Notes under the pieces: model-generated
Database searches by the model: none
What the model saw: only the letters and a program-made list of their open reading frames with translations
Told to the model about the DNA's origin: nothing
Part shown: piece by piece, positions 55,659-64,000 of the stretch
Position numbering within the stretch: the first letter of the stretch is position 1
Layout: each line of letters opens with the position of its first letter
NCBI GenBank assembly: GCA_024643795.1
Contig: JAHEMF010000008.1
Location: forward strand, 20,999 to 84,998
DNA length: 64,000 nucleotides
Direction: 5' to 3'
Source: Bacteroidota bacterium
Lineage (GTDB): Bacteria; Bacteroidota; Bacteroidia; AKYH767-A; OLB10
Program-made: the position numbers and the translations under genes

Positions 55659-56852
55659 TTACTTCCTTTTCAACAATTCTTCAGCCTGACTGATGGAAAT
55701 ACGCTTGGGACCATCAAATGCAACCAAAAAGGCATCTTTGAAACCTGTGGTCCTTACCTGATTAAGATTGGATCTGGCAGCTTCAAGATCGACAAAAACT
55801 CCTGAGTAATAACGTGTTAGGCCATCATCTCCGATTAATTTGAAAGGTTTTTGTGATTTATTGAATGTATCATTGATGCCCTTGTCGCTATTCAATGCAG
55901 CCACCTGAACGGTATAAAACACTTTTACTACAGGCGATGGCTCTGATTTTACAGGTGTTTCAGCAACACTGTTGTCGGCAGGTTTTATAACAGAATCATT
56001 ATTCTTATCCGGATTGGATTTAACCTTTACAGGTTCACCGGTACTCTCTGAAATAGGCGCACCAGCTCTGGCTTCTGTATCTTCCTTATATTCTGAAAAC
56101 GCCAGAAAAATTGAATTTGCTATTTCGTTCTGCCCCTTTTCTCCTTTCAGAAAACTTTCTTCTGAAGAATTGGTAAGAAACCCTGTTTCTATTAATACAC
56201 TTGGCATTGCGGTTCGATATAGCACCAGAAATCCAGCTTGTTTAACTCCCCTGTTATATCTGCCGGAATTCTTCTCAAACTTTTGCTGGATCAAAGAGGC
56301 AAAGTCAAGGCTTTGGTTCATGAAGGAGTTTTGATACAATGAAAAGATGATGTTTGCCTCAGGTGAATTAGGGTCGAAACCATCATAATTGGTCTTGTAG
56401 TCCTTTTCAAGCAAAATGGAAGAGTTCTCACGTTTTGCAACGGACAGGTTATCGGCCGTTTTGTGAAGACCCATTACATAGGTCTCTGTGCCAAATGCTG
56501 CCTTTGGTCCCGAATTACAGTGGATACATATGAATAGATCGGCTCTGGCCCTATTGGCAATGGCAGCGCGCTCATGCAATTCAATGAAAACATCTGTTTT
56601 ACGGGTATATACAACTTTCAGGTCAGGGAATTTTCGTTCAATCAGCCTACCCAGTTTAAGTGCAATGGCCAATGCCACATGCTTTTCATACGATGAAGAA
56701 CCAATACAACCTGTATCATGGCCCCCGTGCCCGGCATCGATAACGATGGTTTTAAAGCGAAACCGGGTCTCAGCCTCATCAGTTTTAAAGGATAAGAGCA
56801 ACAGACAGCTCATTATGAGCGTTACCAGAGATATTTGTGAGAATTTCGCCAA
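55659..56852 (-). CDS. N-acetylmuramoyl-L-alanine amidase with C-terminal SPOR-like region
   Basis: 397 residues, TTG start at 56852 (in-frame stop TAA shortly upstream, no ATG). A signal or membrane segment (about 8-22) precedes an Amidase_3 domain (about 34-250). Zinc ligands are H41 in DAGHGGHDTG, the Glu of YEKHVAL and the His of CIHCNS; the catalytic Glu is in VLIETGFLTN. It cleaves the amide between MurNAc and the stem peptide. After a low-complexity linker (about 250-310), the C-terminal 85 residues (YTVQVAALN, RYYSGVFVDLEAA) resemble a SPOR domain, which binds denuded septal glycan. It heads the seven-gene minus-strand run and faces lptD. Confidence 0.93.
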   Translation of the reverse strand: MAKFSQISLVTLIMSCLLLLSFKTDEAETRFRFKTIVIDAGHGGHDTGCIGSSSYEKHVALAIALKLGRLIERKFPDLKVVYTRKTDVFIELHERAAIANRARADLFICIHCNSGPKAAFGTETYVMGLHKTADNLSVAKRENSSILLEKDYKTNYDGFDPNSPEANIIFSLYQNSFMNQSLDFASLIQQKFEKNSGRYNRGVKQAGFLVLYRTAMPSVLIETGFLTNSSEESFLKGEKGQNEIANSIFLAFSEYKEDTEARAGAPISESTGEPVKVKSNPDKNNDSVIKPADNSVAETPVKSEPSPVVKVFYTVQVAALNSDKGINDTFNKSQKPFKLIGDDGLTRYYSGVFVDLEAARSNLNQVRTTGFKDAFLVAFDGPKRISISQAEELLKRK

Positions 56853-56865
56853 TGTGTATTTTGCT

Positions 56866-56873
56866 TAGCTTTG
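56866..56873 (+). promoter_or_regulatory. lptD -7 element
   Basis: TAGCTTTG is an exact TAnnTTTG match 32 bp before ATG 56906. The nearest TTG upstream (56835-56837) is 28 bp away, too far for the consensus. Confidence 0.5.
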
Positions 56874-56879
56874 AAACCT

Positions 56880-56887
56880 CAAAGTTA
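56880..56887 (-). promoter_or_regulatory. Amidase-operon -7 element
   Basis: The minus strand reads TAACTTTG, an exact match, with a TTG 16 bp upstream (56906-56904). Predicted start near 56873 gives a leader of about 21 nt. It lies only 6 bp from the lptD -7 element on the other strand, so both promoters overlap. Confidence 0.55.
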
Positions 56888-56905
56888 TTCGTACCATACC
56901 CAACA

Positions 56906-59419
56906 ATGCAGGGCCCCGGGCTTTCAATATCAACAAAAATATTAACCGTTTTTTGCCTGTTTTTAGTATGCATGGTAAGTCCCTCTCAGCAACAGGTGTT
57001 TGGTCAGGAGGTGATATCATCATCAGCAGACACTGCAACAGTAGCTGATACCCTTGATTTTAAGGCCGATGATGCCATAAAATCAAAGGTGAAATATGCT
57101 GCACGGGATTCTATGCGCTTCGATATCCAGCATGAGCAGGTTTACCTTTACGGGGATGCAAAGGTGGATTATGAAGATATAAGCCTGAAAGCAGCATTTA
57201 TCAAGGTTGACTGGGTCACCGGTGAGATCATAGCCACATACATGAAAGATTCAAGTGGTACTGAGATCGGTTTTCCGGTGTTCAGTCAGGGTGCTGAAGA
57301 ATTTACTGCCCGACTCATGCGGTACGATGTGAATTCCAAGAAAGGAAGGATCTCTGGGGTGAGAACACAACAGGGGGATGGATTCATCCACGGCGAGACC
57401 ATCAAAAAAGTTGATGAAAAGAGTTACTTCATCAAGTACGGGAAGTATACAACCTGTGATCTGCCACATCCTCACTACTCGATCTCAGCAAACAAATTAA
57501 AAGTAATTCAGGATAATAAGGTTGTAACAGGGCCTGCGTATCTGGTAATTGCTGATGTTCCTACTCCATTTGCCATTCCGTTTGGCTATTTTCCAACACG
57601 AAAGTCTCGGTCGGCAGGAATACTTTTTCCAACATTTGGCGAATCAGGCAGACTGGGTTTCTTCTTTAAGGATGCCGGATATTATTTTGGAATAGGAGAT
57701 TACGTTGATTTCGCCCTTACCGGGGATATTTATACTCTCGGGAGCTGGGCTTCAAGATTATACTCTAATTATGCTTCCAGATATAAGTTCAATGGTAATG
57801 TTTCACTAAGCTATTCCAGAATACGGGATGGTGAACGCGACGTACCTGGAAGCACTCTGCTGACAGATTTCTTTATTCGATGGAATCACCGGCAGGATCC
57901 AAAGGCTAATCCAACAAGTATTTTCAGTGCCAATGTAAATGTGGGAAGTTCAGAATACTATTCGAACAACATCTCTACAGCCAGTAACTATCTCACCAAT
58001 ACTTTTCAATCCAGCATTGCATGGACTAAATTCTGGCCTTCAAAACCTTATACACTATCTGTTAGTGCAACCCACAGTCAGAATACCATTACGCGTGATG
58101 TGAACATGAGTATACCGAATGCAAACTTTAGTGTGAACAGATTTTTTCCCTTTCAGAGAAAGGTGGTTGCCGGCAAATCAAAATGGTTTGAAAAGATCGG
58201 CGTAAGCTACCAAACCAACTTCCTGAATACCATCACTACAAAAGATACATTATTGTTTAAGGAAGGCAGTAAGGATCAATTCCGTATGGGGATGTTACAC
58301 AGTATTCCGGTAAGCACATCACTTAAATTCTTAAAACATTTTACCGTTTCACCATCTATCAGCTATAACGAAAGATGGTATGCAAAAACCATCCGAAAGA
58401 ACTATGATGCCACAACCAATTCCGTTGTAACAGATACCGTAAGTGGATTTGAATCAGCAAGAGACTTTAGTTTTTCAGCCTCAATGAATACCAGGATCTA
58501 TGGAATAATGCAGATCAAAAAAGGCAAGATCGCAGCCATAAGACATGTACTTACACCCACAGTTTCATTTTCATACAGACCTGATTTCAGCCAGTCGCCT
58601 TTTAAAGGATATAAAGAAGTACAGATTGATTCACTGGGTAACACAACAAAGTATTCAATATTTGAGACTGGTATTTTTGGTGGACCACCATCAGGTAAAT
58701 CGGGAGTTATAGGTTTTGCAATTGATAATAACCTTGAAATGAAAGTGCGTTCAGTTTCAGACACTGCTGTTACCATGAAAAAGGTTAAAATATTCGAAAG
58801 CCTAAATGCCTCAATGTCATATAATCTTGCGGCAGATTCATTGAACTGGTCTAACCTGAATATAAATGCACGTACCACACTCGCTGATAAAGTAAATCTT
58901 GATTTTTCAAGCTCATTCGACCCATATGTACTTGATTCATTGGGCAGAAAGATAAATGAATTTGAACTCGCCGAAAATAACAGACTGGCACGACTGGTAA
59001 ACTCATCATTTGCAGTTGGATATCGGCTTACTACTGCCAACAAAGAAAAAAAGCCTGAAGCCAAGAGCCAGTTGGGTCCCTATGCAGACATGTCTATCCC
59101 GATGAACCTGACAGTTAATTATAATTTCGTCTATTCAAAACCGGGAATACTTGAAGCTGTGGTGAATCAAACCATAAATCTTTTTGGTGACCTTGCACTT
59201 TCACCCAAATGGAAAGTGACATTCAACACCGGGTATGATATTGAAAGAAAAGATTTGTCATATACTTCTATAGGCATATACCGTGATCTGCATTGCTGGG
59301 AAATGAGGTTCAACTGGGTACCCTATGGATTCCAACAAAACTATAATTTCCAGATCAATGTAAAATCCAGCATACTACAGGATCTCAAATTAACTAAGAA
59401 GACAGATATTTACGATTAA
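56906..59419 (+). CDS. lptD: Putative LPS assembly outer-membrane protein LptD
   Basis: 837 residues from ATG 56906, which gives a proper signal peptide ([13 protein letters not shown]); the longer reading from 56837 begins upstream of the promoter and overlaps the amidase gene. An OstA/LptA-like periplasmic domain (about 80-180; [31 protein letters not shown]) is followed by a long beta-barrel ([16 protein letters not shown] and many aromatic-alternating strands). This is the Bacteroidota form of LptD, which places lipopolysaccharide in the outer leaflet with LptE. Typical LptD cysteines are not obvious. purC starts 10 bp after the stop. Confidence 0.85.
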   Translation: MQGPGLSISTKILTVFCLFLVCMVSPSQQQVFGQEVISSSADTATVADTLDFKADDAIKSKVKYAARDSMRFDIQHEQVYLYGDAKVDYEDISLKAAFIKVDWVTGEIIATYMKDSSGTEIGFPVFSQGAEEFTARLMRYDVNSKKGRISGVRTQQGDGFIHGETIKKVDEKSYFIKYGKYTTCDLPHPHYSISANKLKVIQDNKVVTGPAYLVIADVPTPFAIPFGYFPTRKSRSAGILFPTFGESGRLGFFFKDAGYYFGIGDYVDFALTGDIYTLGSWASRLYSNYASRYKFNGNVSLSYSRIRDGERDVPGSTLLTDFFIRWNHRQDPKANPTSIFSANVNVGSSEYYSNNISTASNYLTNTFQSSIAWTKFWPSKPYTLSVSATHSQNTITRDVNMSIPNANFSVNRFFPFQRKVVAGKSKWFEKIGVSYQTNFLNTITTKDTLLFKEGSKDQFRMGMLHSIPVSTSLKFLKHFTVSPSISYNERWYAKTIRKNYDATTNSVVTDTVSGFESARDFSFSASMNTRIYGIMQIKKGKIAAIRHVLTPTVSFSYRPDFSQSPFKGYKEVQIDSLGNTTKYSIFETGIFGGPPSGKSGVIGFAIDNNLEMKVRSVSDTAVTMKKVKIFESLNASMSYNLAADSLNWSNLNINARTTLADKVNLDFSSSFDPYVLDSLGRKINEFELAENNRLARLVNSSFAVGYRLTTANKEKKPEAKSQLGPYADMSIPMNLTVNYNFVYSKPGILEAVVNQTINLFGDLALSPKWKVTFNTGYDIERKDLSYTSIGIYRDLHCWEMRFNWVPYGFQQNYNFQINVKSSILQDLKLTKKTDIYD

Positions 59420-59429
59420 AAACAATAAT

Positions 59430-60389
59430 ATGAATCTCGCAAACACCCTTAGCGAAACCCATTTTAATTTTCCTGGACAAACAAAATATTATAAAGGCAA
59501 GGTACGTGATGTATACACTATCAATGATGAATATCTTGTAATGGTAGTTACTGACAGGATCAGTGCTTTTGATGTTATACTGCCCAGAGCCATTCCTTTC
59601 AAGGGGCAGGTTCTGAATCAGATCGCATTACAAAGTATGAATGCTACACGCGAACTGGTTCCAAACTGGATAGTGGACGTACCCGATCCTAATGTTACTA
59701 TTGGTAAACGCTGTGAACCCTATAAAGTAGAGATGGTGATCCGGGGATATCTGGCTGGCCATGCCTGGAGAACATATAAGAGTGGATCACGAACACTGTG
59801 TGGAGTAACGTTGCCAGATGGCCTGAAAGAAAATGATCCACTACCGGAACCTATTATAACACCTACTACCAAAGCAAGCGAAGGACATGATGAAGACATT
59901 TCCAGAGAAGATATCATTAGCAAAGGAATAGTCTCGGAAGGTGAATACCAGCAATTAGAGAATTATACCAGATTGCTGTTTAAGGCAGGCAGTGAAATTG
60001 CAGCAGCACGCGGACTTATTCTGGTAGATACCAAATATGAATTTGGAAACCACAATGGTACCATACTGTTGATCGACGAGATACACACACCTGATTCATC
60101 AAGGTACTTTTATAGGGAAGGGTATCAGGAAAGACAAGATAATGGTGAACATCAAAAACAGCTGTCTAAAGAATTTCTTCGTCAATGGTTAATTGAAAAT
60201 GGATTCCAGGGTAAGGAAGGGCAAAAAATCCCTGCAATGACTGATGATGTTGTAAAAATGGTTTCTGACAGATACATAGAACTGTATGAAAATATTTCCG
60301 GTAATACTTTTGAAAAGTCGGATACCAGTGAAATCATGAACAGAGTGGAGAAAAATATTAAAGCAGCTTTGAAGAATCTTGATCGTTGA
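59430..60389 (+). CDS. purC: Phosphoribosylaminoimidazole-succinocarboxamide synthase
   Basis: 319 residues. It joins aspartate to CAIR with ATP to make SAICAR in purine synthesis. The N-terminal [32 protein letters not shown] and the central [11 protein letters not shown] region are family hallmarks. Length fits the longer, yeast-like PurC group common in Bacteroidota rather than the 240-residue enterobacterial form. It lies directly downstream of lptD, 10 bp away. Its stop codon abuts the stop of the convergent antiporter gene with no intervening base (TGATCA at 60387-60392). Confidence 0.96.
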   Translation: MNLANTLSETHFNFPGQTKYYKGKVRDVYTINDEYLVMVVTDRISAFDVILPRAIPFKGQVLNQIALQSMNATRELVPNWIVDVPDPNVTIGKRCEPYKVEMVIRGYLAGHAWRTYKSGSRTLCGVTLPDGLKENDPLPEPIITPTTKASEGHDEDISREDIISKGIVSEGEYQQLENYTRLLFKAGSEIAAARGLILVDTKYEFGNHNGTILLIDEIHTPDSSRYFYREGYQERQDNGEHQKQLSKEFLRQWLIENGFQGKEGQKIPAMTDDVVKMVSDRYIELYENISGNTFEKSDTSEIMNRVEKNIKAALKNLDR

Positions 60390-61634
60390 TCAGATGGTCC
60401 TGTCAATGTCTCCCTCAGGGGGGAAAATATTTTGAAAGGTAGGTTTGGTGCCACCTTCAGGGATGTCTCCTTTTCTAAAGTAGATCAGTCCGAATGTCAT
60501 CATTAATCCGGATGCAAGGATCACAAAGAAAAGTAAACCACTCTCCAGTCCCTGTATTTTCAAAGCTTCAGGTATACTAAAGAATAAAAGAATGCTTATA
60601 AGTCCTCTTGGAGATATATACAATTCGGGTGTGAGATTCTTTGGTGAAATTACACCTAACAAAATTATTCTTACCAAATAAATAAATGCCAGAATAACCA
60701 AACCTATCACCAGCACTTTCAGGTTTAATATTGAGTTCAGGTTAACGGAGAACCCAAAGAGAAGAAAAAAGAATGTACGAACAATAAATGCGCTCTCAGC
60801 CGACATATGGTGCATTTGTTTCAGATCCGTTCCAATACTCTCATACAAAAAGATTTCTCGGAATTTTCTAAAGTTAATACTCTCGCAATTATTTAAGAAT
60901 AATCCAAAAGCAAGAATTATCACCAGCGAACTCAGGTGAAATATTTCACCGGCGGCATATACAAAGATCAGAATTGATATTATCAGGAAAAACTTAACAT
61001 GGTGACTTATCCTTTTTAAAAGGTATAATAGTACCAGACAAAACAATAGCGAAATAATAATGATCAAAATTACATCCCGCAGCAGCGGCAGAAAAGAAAC
61101 AGCTGTTATTACCTTGTTTCCTACAACAAAGTTAAATGCTATTACTCCCAAAATATCACTAAAAGTAGATTCATATATGATGAATTCTCTTTTGGCCTTG
61201 ATAAGATTGGCAACTGACGGTATTGCTATGGCAGAGCTGACGATACTGAATGGTACTGCATTCACTAAACACACTTCCCATGGCTGTTGTGTTACATATT
61301 CAAACAAATGAGCTATCAGCCGGGAGGTAATAACAATTGTGATTACAGAAATCAATAATGCTTTTGATATCAGCATTATCTTACTTCTTTCAAACTTCAG
61401 GTCAAGGGCCCCTTCAAGTACAATGAGTATTATTCCCAGTGATCCGAGTATAGGCAAAACAGTGAATACCCCTGTAAAGCTCCAGTTAAAAAATTGTGCA
61501 AGGTAGTGCAAGCCTATCCCTGTAAATAACAATAAAAGAACTGACGGGAACCTGGTTCTTCTGCTTACCATCTCAAAAAGGTAGCTGAAAATGACGAGCC
61601 CGGATAGTACCAGAAGTATTTCGTAGGTATTCAA
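60390..61634 (-). CDS. Cation:proton antiporter
   Basis: 414 residues with about twelve membrane helices of the monovalent cation/proton antiporter superfamily (CPA). Conserved acidic and polar positions in mid-helices can be seen in LEGALDLKFERSK, YESTFSDILGVIAFNFVVG and the late ISPRGLISILLFF segment. It exchanges Na+ or K+ for H+ across the inner membrane. No TrkA-N or other regulatory domain follows; the hydrophilic tail is short. The gene is 21 bp downstream of the small KOW/CarD-like gene on the same strand and convergent with purC. Confidence 0.88.
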   Translation of the reverse strand: MNTYEILLVLSGLVIFSYLFEMVSRRTRFPSVLLLLFTGIGLHYLAQFFNWSFTGVFTVLPILGSLGIILIVLEGALDLKFERSKIMLISKALLISVITIVITSRLIAHLFEYVTQQPWEVCLVNAVPFSIVSSAIAIPSVANLIKAKREFIIYESTFSDILGVIAFNFVVGNKVITAVSFLPLLRDVILIIIISLLFCLVLLYLLKRISHHVKFFLIISILIFVYAAGEIFHLSSLVIILAFGLFLNNCESINFRKFREIFLYESIGTDLKQMHHMSAESAFIVRTFFFLLFGFSVNLNSILNLKVLVIGLVILAFIYLVRIILLGVISPKNLTPELYISPRGLISILLFFSIPEALKIQGLESGLLFFVILASGLMMTFGLIYFRKGDIPEGGTKPTFQNIFPPEGDIDRTI

Positions 61635-61655
61635 ATATCAAGTTCTTTTAACAAT

Positions 61656-62198
61656 CTACTTATCTCCTTTTTCACCAACAAAATGGTGTTCATCATCCTT
61701 GAACAATGCGTTGAAGGTGGTTAAACTTCCATAAATTCTGGTAAGGTATTGTTGCAGATTGATTTTTTCTTCTTCATTAAGGCTGTTGCTTGAATTGATC
61801 CTTTGCTCCATTACTCTTAAACGATCGCGTAACATGGTAAGCTTGTGGAAAAAAGTCTCTATCGGTATCTCTTTGGGCTTTAACGTTTGGTTAGATGGTT
61901 GCAATAACATTTTACCACCTAACCATTTCTGACCCAACGGAACCACTTCCTGCAGGTCGGTATATTTTTTTAATGCATTGATCAGGATCCTCTCCACATC
62001 TGCAAGACTAACCTGATCGGCCTCTGGCTCAACTGCTTCAATAACTTCAAGTGACGTATAACTCTTTGCCACCTCAACTTTACCTCGATCTATAAATGTA
62101 ATAAGGTAAGTTTTGGGTTTTATGTTGATAACAACGCCTGTACCAAATTCCGGGTGTTTAACTCTTGACCCTATCCCTAATTCATTGTCAATAGCCAT
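61656..62198 (-). CDS. Small conserved protein with N-terminal CarD/Tudor-like barrel
   Basis: 180 residues. The first 50 residues have the pattern GSRVKHPEFGTGVVI...YLITFIDRGKVEV, typical of CarD/UvrD-C-terminal and similar small beta barrels that contact RNA polymerase or nucleic acid. The remainder (about 60-180) is helical, with a coiled-coil-like segment (LTMLRDRLRVMEQRINSS). I do not recognise a named family; it looks like a conserved Bacteroidota protein of unknown function. It lies just upstream of the antiporter gene and is probably cotranscribed. I see no consensus promoter in the 132-bp gap (62199-62330), which otherwise holds the EF-G terminator. Confidence 0.65.
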   Translation of the reverse strand: MAIDNELGIGSRVKHPEFGTGVVINIKPKTYLITFIDRGKVEVAKSYTSLEVIEAVEPEADQVSLADVERILINALKKYTDLQEVVPLGQKWLGGKMLLQPSNQTLKPKEIPIETFFHKLTMLRDRLRVMEQRINSSNSLNEEEKINLQQYLTRIYGSLTTFNALFKDDEHHFVGEKGDK

Positions 62199-62285
62199 TG
62201 ATTGATTTTTGTGTCAAAATAACAAAAAGCAATTAACTGTTCCTACTTTTCACAATCAGCTTTCAACAACATGGTGTGATTTAAT

Positions 62286-62312
62286 AAAAAAGGCGGACAA
62301 AGCCCGCCTTTG
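62286..62312 (-). terminator. Terminator of the EF-G-like gene
   Basis: On the minus strand AAAGGCGG and CCGCCTTT form an 8-bp stem around GCTTTGT, followed by a T-rich run, 18 bp after the stop at 62331. Confidence 0.8.
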
Positions 62313-62330
62313 AATGCTATTACAATAATA

Positions 62331-64000
62331 TCAATGGGCCACTTCAGCGGTTTCCATCCGGTATTCTTCAGTAAGCTTTTTCTGAAGGTCGGGCGAAACC
62401 GGCGCATAATCATTAAAACTGCTGCTAAGGGTAGCTCTGCCTTGAGTTACGCTTCTTAAATTCAATACAAGCCTGTCTAGCTCAGCCAAAGGAGTTCGGG
62501 CGTTTATAACCTGATTGCCGTTATTACTATCCATTCCCATGATCATGGATCGTCTGGCCTGCAACTCACTCATAACATCACCCATGACATCTTCCGGCAT
62601 CTCTACCTGTATATCATAAATAGGTTCTAACAGCAAAGGTTCCGCCTGATGGAATGCTTCTTTAAACGCCATCCTTCCTGCTATTTGAAAAGATATGTCA
62701 TTTGAATCCACCTGATGCATCTTTCCATCATAAAGACTTACAGCTATATCTCTAACATAAGAGCCTGTGAGCGGACCTTCATGCATCCTGTCCATGATTC
62801 CTTTGAGAACAGAGGGAACAAACCGTGCATCAATTACTCCTCCGGTTATACAATTATAAAATATCAATTTACCTCCCCAAGGTAGTTCATGTGTCTCTTT
62901 GTCCCTGATAGTGAATTCAGGTTTTGGCTCAGCACCATTGTGTACCGGTTCTATCTTTATATAAACCTCGCCAAACTGCCCGGCACCTCCTGACTGTTTC
63001 TTATGCTTGTAACTTGACTTGGCAGACTTAGTAATGGTTTCACGATATGGAATTCTGGGTTTAACATACTCAATTTCCATTTTATAAACATGTTCGATCC
63101 TCCACTTGATCACTTGTAGGTGTAATTCACCCTGAGCAAGTAAGATCACTTCTTTTGTTTCACGCGAGTACTCAACAATAAGTGTAGGATCTTCTTCATG
63201 TATCTCTGCCAAAACTTCGCCAAGTTTTTCATCATCAGATTTATTCTTTGCAACAATAGCGGTTCGGATACGGGCTGAAGGAAATTCTATAGGTGAAACA
63301 GTAACATCTATACCTTTCCCAATTAATGTATGATTGGTATGTGTATTTTTCAATTTGAGCGTAGAACCTATGTCACCGGCTTTCAATCTGTCTATAGGGT
63401 TCCTGTTCTTACCATCCATTATGAACAACTGACCTATACGTTCAGTAACTCTTGTTTTAGGATTGGTTAATTCCATTCCAATTTTAACCTCACCTGATAG
63501 AACCTTAAAGAAAGCAAGCTTACCAAGGTGTGGTTCTACGAGCGTTTTGAAAACAAACAAAACGGCAGGTTTGGAAGGGTCGCAAGGTAGTGCTTCTCCT
63601 GATTCGGTGTGCTCAGGTGGCATATCAACTGCTGATGGTGCAACATTATCAATAAAACCCATTAGTCTTCCACTACCCATATTTTGTTTAGCCGATAAAC
63701 AAAAGACCGGAAACAGATCATGATTCATCATTCCCATCTTTATTCCCTTTCTCATTTCATCCTCATCAAGGTTTCCCTTTTCAAAATATAACTCCATCAA
63801 CTTCTCATCATTCTCAGCCGCTTTTTCCACCAGCTCATTATGTAGCGCTTTAGCTTTTTCCATTTGCGAATCAGGAATAGGAAGTTTTTCAGGTTTACCA
63901 CCTTCGGCAGGAAATTGATACATGGTCATTTTCAGCAGATCAATGATAGCGTTGAAACCTGTGCCTGTATTTACAGGATATTGCATTAATGTAACTTGCG
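62331..64000 (-). CDS. Elongation factor G-like protein (5' end outside window)
   Basis: The reading frame is open to base 64000, so the N-terminus with the P-loop is beyond the window. About 555 residues are visible. They start at the end of the G domain (TLMQYPVNTGTGFNAIIDLLKM) and continue through EF-G domains II (GKLAFFKVLSGEV), III (EEDPTLIVEYSRETKEVIL, GELHLQVIKWRIE), IV (SGGAGQFGEVYIKIEP, GVIDARFVPSVLKGI) and V (LEPIYDIQVEMPEDVMGDVMSELQARR). It lacks the str-operon context (rpsL, rpsG, tufA), so it is likely the second EF-G-type gene found in many Bacteroidota rather than the main fusA. Whether it drives translocation or another ribosome step is not known from the sequence. Confidence 0.9.
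   Translation of the reverse strand, partial: QVTLMQYPVNTGTGFNAIIDLLKMTMYQFPAEGGKPEKLPIPDSQMEKAKALHNELVEKAAENDEKLMELYFEKGNLDEDEMRKGIKMGMMNHDLFPVFCLSAKQNMGSGRLMGFIDNVAPSAVDMPPEHTESGEALPCDPSKPAVLFVFKTLVEPHLGKLAFFKVLSGEVKIGMELTNPKTRVTERIGQLFIMDGKNRNPIDRLKAGDIGSTLKLKNTHTNHTLIGKGIDVTVSPIEFPSARIRTAIVAKNKSDDEKLGEVLAEIHEEDPTLIVEYSRETKEVILLAQGELHLQVIKWRIEHVYKMEIEYVKPRIPYRETITKSAKSSYKHKKQSGGAGQFGEVYIKIEPVHNGAEPKPEFTIRDKETHELPWGGKLIFYNCITGGVIDARFVPSVLKGIMDRMHEGPLTGSYVRDIAVSLYDGKMHQVDSNDISFQIAGRMAFKEAFHQAEPLLLEPIYDIQVEMPEDVMGDVMSELQARRSMIMGMDSNNGNQVINARTPLAELDRLVLNLRSVTQGRATLSSSFNDYAPVSPDLQKKLTEEYRMETAEVAH

Noticed and set aside
56785..56973. 62-residue reverse ORF over the lptD start
   Set aside because: It overlaps the divergent promoters and two supported gene starts and has no recognisable feature.

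Overview
This window looks like a chromosomal core region of a Bacteroidota bacterium, probably of the Flavobacteriales or a neighbouring order. It is moderately AT-rich. Four things point there. (1) A type IX secretion system (T9SS) component, PorQ, and three secreted proteins with T9SS sorting domains are present. (2) A TonB-dependent receptor is paired with a DUF4249 lipoprotein. (3) The primary sigma factor is short (287 aa) and lacks region 1.1. (4) Several promoters match the Bacteroidota pattern TTG-N(19-23)-TAnnTTTG, and Shine-Dalgarno sequences are largely absent. There are no transposases, phage genes, CRISPR arrays or defence islands. The only trace of rearrangement is a 100-bp direct repeat at a tRNA-Pro gene.

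Layout. 1-6657 (minus): sugar nucleotidyltransferase, glyA, porQ, cmk, ispH and rpsA, which runs off the left edge. 6819-10918 (plus): a SanA/YdcF-like membrane protein, an NAD(P)H-independent flavin oxygenase of the NMO/FabK family, and a split M16 protease pair. 11286-20788 (plus): two T9SS type B surface proteins; the first has 2440 residues and is built of Ig-like repeats. 20869-27644 (plus): IMP dehydrogenase, three SurA/PpiC-type periplasmic folding factors and a MoxR ATPase, closed by a bidirectional terminator. 27695-36235 (minus): a 1429-residue type A T9SS cargo protein, a long-form GAPDH, the primary sigma factor and a DegP/HtrA protease. 36434-45430 (plus): dapF, a GNAT acetyltransferase, a seven-haem TPR cytochrome, mltG, an unknown secreted protein, a phosphohexomutase, a DUF2279 protein and a DUF2027-Smr protein. 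45410-49698 (minus): trxB, then a DUF4249 lipoprotein and its TonB receptor. 49867-50194: tRNA-Pro(GGG) followed by the duplicated segment. 50213-56852 (minus): a seven-gene run of amidase, MCE protein, two Fe-S proteins, a small conserved protein, a Ca/Na antiporter and TerC. 56906-60389 (plus): lptD-like and purC. 60390-64000 (minus): a cation/proton antiporter, a small conserved protein and an EF-G paralogue cut by the right edge.

How the genes fit together. Much of the window builds or maintains the cell envelope. SurA/PpiC-type chaperones and DegP handle outer-membrane protein folding, LptD inserts LPS, and the MCE protein suggests lipid traffic. MltG, the amidase and DapF act on peptidoglycan. 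PorQ and the three cargo proteins represent T9SS surface display. The remainder is housekeeping: translation (rpsA, the EF-G paralogue, tRNA-Pro), purine synthesis (IMPDH, purC), one-carbon metabolism (glyA), isoprenoids (ispH), glycolysis (GAPDH) and thiol redox (trxB). The least explained items are the heptahaem-TPR cytochrome inside the dapF-mltG cluster, the secreted protein at 40946-42052, the 624-bp higher-order repeat in the giant adhesin, the tRNA-linked direct repeat and several palindromes in divergent promoter regions. I did not find a clearly new multi-gene system.
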